Of a stretch of DNA of 64,000 bases, positions 61,565-64,000 are shown one piece after another. The position numbers and the translations under genes were made by a program. Position 1 is the stretch's first letter, and the number at the start of each line of letters is the position of its first letter. Below the pieces are notes generated by a model that made no database searches, was not told where the DNA came from, and saw nothing but the letters and a program-made list of their open reading frames with translations. The DNA is from JBBQWZ01 sp038210135 (GTDB taxonomy: Bacteria > Acidobacteriota > Terriglobia > Bryobacterales > Bryobacteraceae): the NCBI GenBank assembly GCA_038210135.1, contig JBBQWZ010000033.1, positions 1 through 64,000 of the forward strand, in the 5' to 3' direction.

Positions 61565-62533
61565 ATGGCAGCAATGGCAGAGAGTCTCGATTCGTGGAAG
61601 CAGGTTCCAAAGGCGGAACTGCATTTGCATTTGGAAGGGGCGGTCGAGCCGGAGACGCTGCGCGAGATCGATCCGTCGCTGACGCTCGAAGAGATTCAGG
61701 CGGCGTTTCGGTATGCGGATTTCCTGGGATTTTTGCAGAGCTATGTGTGGGTGACGCGGAAGTTGACGGCTCCGAAGCACTACGCGATTGCGACGCGGGC
61801 GCTGCTCGAGAAGTTGGCCGCACAGAACGTCCGGCATGCCGAGATCACGATTTCAGCGGGCGTCATTAACTGGAAAGAGCAGGCGTTCGGTCCGATTTTC
61901 GACGCGGTGCAAAAGGAAGCCGCGAAGTCGCGGATCACCGTGGGTTGGATTATCGATGCGGTCCGGCAGTTCGGCGTCCCACCTTGCGAACGAGTGGTGG
62001 ATCAAGCCATCGAGCGCGCCGGCGAAGGCGCGGTGGCGATTGGAATTGGTGGAGACGAGGCGCGGGGTCCGGCGATTTGGTTTAAGGAATCGTTCGCTAG
62101 AGCGCGCGATGGCGGCTTGCGATTGACGGCACATGCGGGCGAGACGACCGATGCGGAGAGTATCTGGCAGGCGCTCGAGATCGGCGCGGAGAGGATCGGT
62201 CACGGGATCCGTGCAATTGAGGATCCGGAGTTGATGGCGGAGTTGAAGCGGCGGAATGTGCCGCTGGAGATTTCGATTACGTCGAATGTGCGGACGGGCG
62301 CGATCGGTTCGTTAGCAGAGCACCCGGTCCGGAGGCTGTACGAGGCTGGAGTTCCGATTATTTTGAATACGGACGATCCAGCGCTGTTCGAATGCACGCT
62401 GGATGGGGAGTACGAATTGGCGGGTCGGGCGTTTGGGTTTTCTGAGGAGGAATTGAAGGGCTTAGGGGCGGGTAGCCTAGCTTACTCATTCCAACCTGAG
62501 CGTTCCCTCCTCAAATCGATCGAGGGTCGATAA
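61565..62533 (+). CDS. Adenosine deaminase family amidohydrolase
   Basis: 322 residues. Zinc site HLHLEG (N-terminus), catalytic HAGETTDAESIWQ (about 181) with the following IGHGI histidine, and NTDDPALFE near the end, all of the ADA family. Substrate could be adenosine, adenine or 6-aminodeoxyfutalosine (menaquinone route); the sequence does not decide. It is divergent from glgB with a start 11 bp away. Confidence 0.88.
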   Translation: MAAMAESLDSWKQVPKAELHLHLEGAVEPETLREIDPSLTLEEIQAAFRYADFLGFLQSYVWVTRKLTAPKHYAIATRALLEKLAAQNVRHAEITISAGVINWKEQAFGPIFDAVQKEAAKSRITVGWIIDAVRQFGVPPCERVVDQAIERAGEGAVAIGIGGDEARGPAIWFKESFARARDGGLRLTAHAGETTDAESIWQALEIGAERIGHGIRAIEDPELMAELKRRNVPLEISITSNVRTGAIGSLAEHPVRRLYEAGVPIILNTDDPALFECTLDGEYELAGRAFGFSEEELKGLGAGSLAYSFQPERSLLKSIEGR

Positions 62534-62543
62534 TAAGATCAAG

Positions 62544-62846
62544 ATGATTACCGCGGTTTCGGTTCCGCCGGAGGTCCTGGCTGCTTTTTGTGAGCGCAAC
62601 GGCATCCGTTCGCTGGCATTATTTGGCTCGGTGCTCACGGATCGATTTTCCGCAGACAGCGATGTGGATGTTTTGGTGGAGTTCAATGCAGGAGAACAGG
62701 TCGGCTACCTGAGGCTTGCGGCGCTGCAACGCGAATTGTCCGAGCTTTACCATCGCAAAGTCGATCTCCGGACGGAGAATGAACTGAGTCGATATTTCCG
62801 CGACGAGGTTGTCCGATCCGCTGCGATCCAATATGCTGCCCAATGA
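62544..62846 (+). CDS. mntA: MntA-type nucleotidyltransferase antitoxin
   Basis: 100 residues. The minimal nucleotidyltransferase motif is LALFGSVLTDRFSADSDVDV (GS then DxD), followed by LVEF. In known systems MntA AMPylates the HepT toxin. Its stop overlaps the HepT start, a 14-bp overlap (62833-62846). Confidence 0.9.
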   Translation: MITAVSVPPEVLAAFCERNGIRSLALFGSVLTDRFSADSDVDVLVEFNAGEQVGYLRLAALQRELSELYHRKVDLRTENELSRYFRDEVVRSAAIQYAAQ

Positions 62847-63186
62847 TCTTGTCCGCTTTCGACACATGGTCGATGCGGCCGAGGAGGCTTTGGAGTTTGG
62901 CGCCGGACGATCCGCGACCGATTTTCAACTTGACCGGAAACTGAGCCTTGCTGTTGTAAAGAGCATCGAGATCGTTGGAGAAGCAGCGTCAAGAGTCACG
63001 ATCGAGACGCGCGATCAGTTTCCCGAAGTTCCGTGGCAGGACATCATCGGAATGCGCAACCGTCTGATTCACGTATATTTCGAGATCGACTATGCGCGTG
63101 TGGCTGATACCATCGCAGTCGATTTGCCGCCGCTGATTACGCAATTGCGAGCAATTCTGGTCTTGTCGGCATCTCGCGAATCGTAG
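62833..63186 (+). CDS. hepT: HepT-like HEPN toxin (DUF86)
   Basis: 117 residues of the HEPN/DUF86 family. The RNase motif R-x4-H is in MRNRLIHVYFEID (about 78). KSIEIVGEAASRV is also typical. Starts at 62833 (MLPNDLVRFRHMVD), overlapping mntA. HepT cleaves RNA; the partner neutralises it by AMPylation of a tyrosine after the RxxxxH motif (the Y in HVYFEID fits). Confidence 0.9.
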   Translation: MLPNDLVRFRHMVDAAEEALEFGAGRSATDFQLDRKLSLAVVKSIEIVGEAASRVTIETRDQFPEVPWQDIIGMRNRLIHVYFEIDYARVADTIAVDLPPLITQLRAILVLSASRES

Positions 63187-63189
63187 CGC

Positions 63190-63840
63190 TTACCGTCCCA
63201 CGCGTTCACGCTCGGCGGCGAGGGCTTTCACCATGGCTTCGAGTTCGGCTACGCGGCGGGTGAGTTCTTCGATGGCAATTCCTTCGAGGTCGGGGAGGTT
63301 GCCGTGTTCGAGTTCGCCGGATTCGCTGAGCTTCCCGACGATTCGTCCGGGGACTCCGACGACTGTCGAGTGATCCGGCACGGGGTGAACCACCACGGAA
63401 CCGGCTCCGATTTTCACGTGATCGCCGATGTGGATGTTGCCTAGAATTTTGGCGCCCGTGCCGACGACGACGTGGTTGCCGAGGGTGGGGTGGCGCTTGC
63501 CTTGTTCCTTGCCGGTTCCGCCGAGGGTGACGTTTTGATAGAGCAGGACGTCGTCGCCGATCTCAGCGGTTTCGCCGATAACGATGCCCATCCCGTGATC
63601 GATGAAACAGCGGCGTCCGATGGTGGCGCCGGGGTGAATTTCAATTCCGGTGATCTGGCGACTGACCTGGGAGACGACGCGCGCCAGCAGAAGCCAATGG
63701 TTGCGCCATAGTGAATGTGCCACACGGTGGAACAGGACGGCGTGGAAGCCGGGATAGCACAGTACGATTTCGAGGACGCTGCGCGCGGCGGGGTCGCCGC
63801 GAAAAATGGTGTCGATTTGTTCGCGAATGGTGCGGAACAT
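63190..63840 (-). CDS. cysE: Serine O-acetyltransferase
   Basis: First step of cysteine synthesis. A hexapeptide-repeat transferase with HPGATIGRRCFIDHGMGIVI and GGTGKEQGKRHPTLGNHVVV, the catalytic histidine and GxGxxG-like loops typical of the EpsC/CysE group. Start at 63840 (MFRTIREQIDTIFRGDP). About 216 residues. A basic helical C-terminus (RRVAELEAMVKALAAERER) follows the beta helix. It is convergent with hepT, four bases apart. Confidence 0.93.
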   Translation of the reverse strand: MFRTIREQIDTIFRGDPAARSVLEIVLCYPGFHAVLFHRVAHSLWRNHWLLLARVVSQVSRQITGIEIHPGATIGRRCFIDHGMGIVIGETAEIGDDVLLYQNVTLGGTGKEQGKRHPTLGNHVVVGTGAKILGNIHIGDHVKIGAGSVVVHPVPDHSTVVGVPGRIVGKLSESGELEHGNLPDLEGIAIEELTRRVAELEAMVKALAAERERVGR

Positions 63841-63906
63841 GTGCGAAGTAGCGGCCGACGCAGGGGCGCCAATCGCTGTGCTCATTATCTTCTACAATGG
63901 GATGCC

Positions 63907-64000
63907 GTGAGAATCGTATTGGTCGCTGTTATCTCGTTGTTGACGTTCGCGAGCTGTTCGACGAAGCCGCCGGAGGCCAAAAAGACCAGCAAAAGCGATG
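63907..64000 (+). CDS. Start of a lipoprotein gene, cut by the window
   Basis: Begins at GTG 63907: a short basic start, a hydrophobic stretch and a lipobox LTFASC, then a Lys-rich region (KPPEAKKTSKSD). Only 31 codons lie in the window. ATG at 63902 is out of frame. Confidence 0.55.
   Translation, partial: MRIVLVAVISLLTFASCSTKPPEAKKTSKSD

Noticed and set aside
1..64000. tRNA or rRNA genes
   Set aside because: No convincing cloverleaf or rRNA sequence was seen between genes by eye.

Overview
The window looks like a piece of the chromosome of a soil acidobacterium, most likely the Bryobacterales/Solibacter lineage. This is an inference from gene content and GC-rich codon use. The supporting signs are a very large Oar-type TonB-dependent receptor, a TIGR03437-type secreted protein, secreted c-type cytochrome/copper-monooxygenase-like proteins, a PEP-CTERM protein, a PadR regulator paired with a membrane protein, and short GC-rich palindromic repeats between genes. 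No rRNA or tRNA gene and no CRISPR array was seen.

Layout. 0-5.5 kb: an Asp-box beta-propeller protein, phosphoglucomutase (pgm), a cytochrome c/copper-monooxygenase-like protein, and a MerR regulator with its own long-spacer promoter and a coupled His-rich exported protein. 5.5-12.2 kb: the TonB-dependent receptor, a TIGR03437 protein, a glycine-zipper protein and a membrane protein with a degenerate GGDEF domain. 12.3-16.8 kb: a leftward housekeeping run of fused homocysteine methyltransferase/methylene-THF reductase, tsaC, mutM, a Uma2 protein and msrA. 16.8-20.7 kb: a complete sugar ABC importer (binding protein, two permeases, ATPase). 20.8-24 kb: a GT39-like membrane protein, a second glycine-zipper protein and a secreted protein. 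24.2-30.4 kb: lysA, a GAF-GAF-PP2C phosphatase, deoC, a threonine synthase-like gene and argD.

30.4-36.4 kb holds the most notable feature: a leftward type III-A CRISPR effector operon in the order cas10(csm1)-csm2-csm3-csm4-csm5. Cas10 is short: it has no HD nuclease domain but keeps the GGDD cyclase motif. Csm2 carries a ~157-residue disordered N-terminal extension with GPRPER-type repeats. No array, cas6, cas1/cas2 or recognisable CARF effector is present. A four-helix membrane protein lies directly upstream on the same strand.

36.6-46.7 kb: a methyltransferase, an NTR-like secreted protein, two tandem tiny Ala/Lys-rich exported proteins, an ornithine cyclodeaminase family enzyme, an orphan HicB, an Nramp-UspA fusion with an AT-rich palindromic operator, a third glycine-zipper lipoprotein, a 53-bp tandem repeat, an acyl-CoA synthetase and an MFS transporter. 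47-55.3 kb is a patchy region: a CpaE-like fragment, a PIN protein back to back with a Thg1-like polymerase, a glycosyltransferase fragment, a PEP-CTERM protein, a padR operon behind a strong promoter/operator, and a frameshifted zinc-ribbon gene. 55.3-64 kb: small membrane and secreted proteins, a second cytochrome/copper protein, a DUF669-like protein with an SSB-style tail, a CXXCH protein, glgB, an adenosine deaminase family gene, a MntA/HepT pair, cysE, and the start of a lipoprotein gene running off the end.

Two families of short palindromic repeats are scattered through the intergenic spaces. One has the core CCCGTCGCTTACGCTCCGGG, the other GGCATAGGCCTCCGGCCTGT. Both sit almost always just past gene ends.
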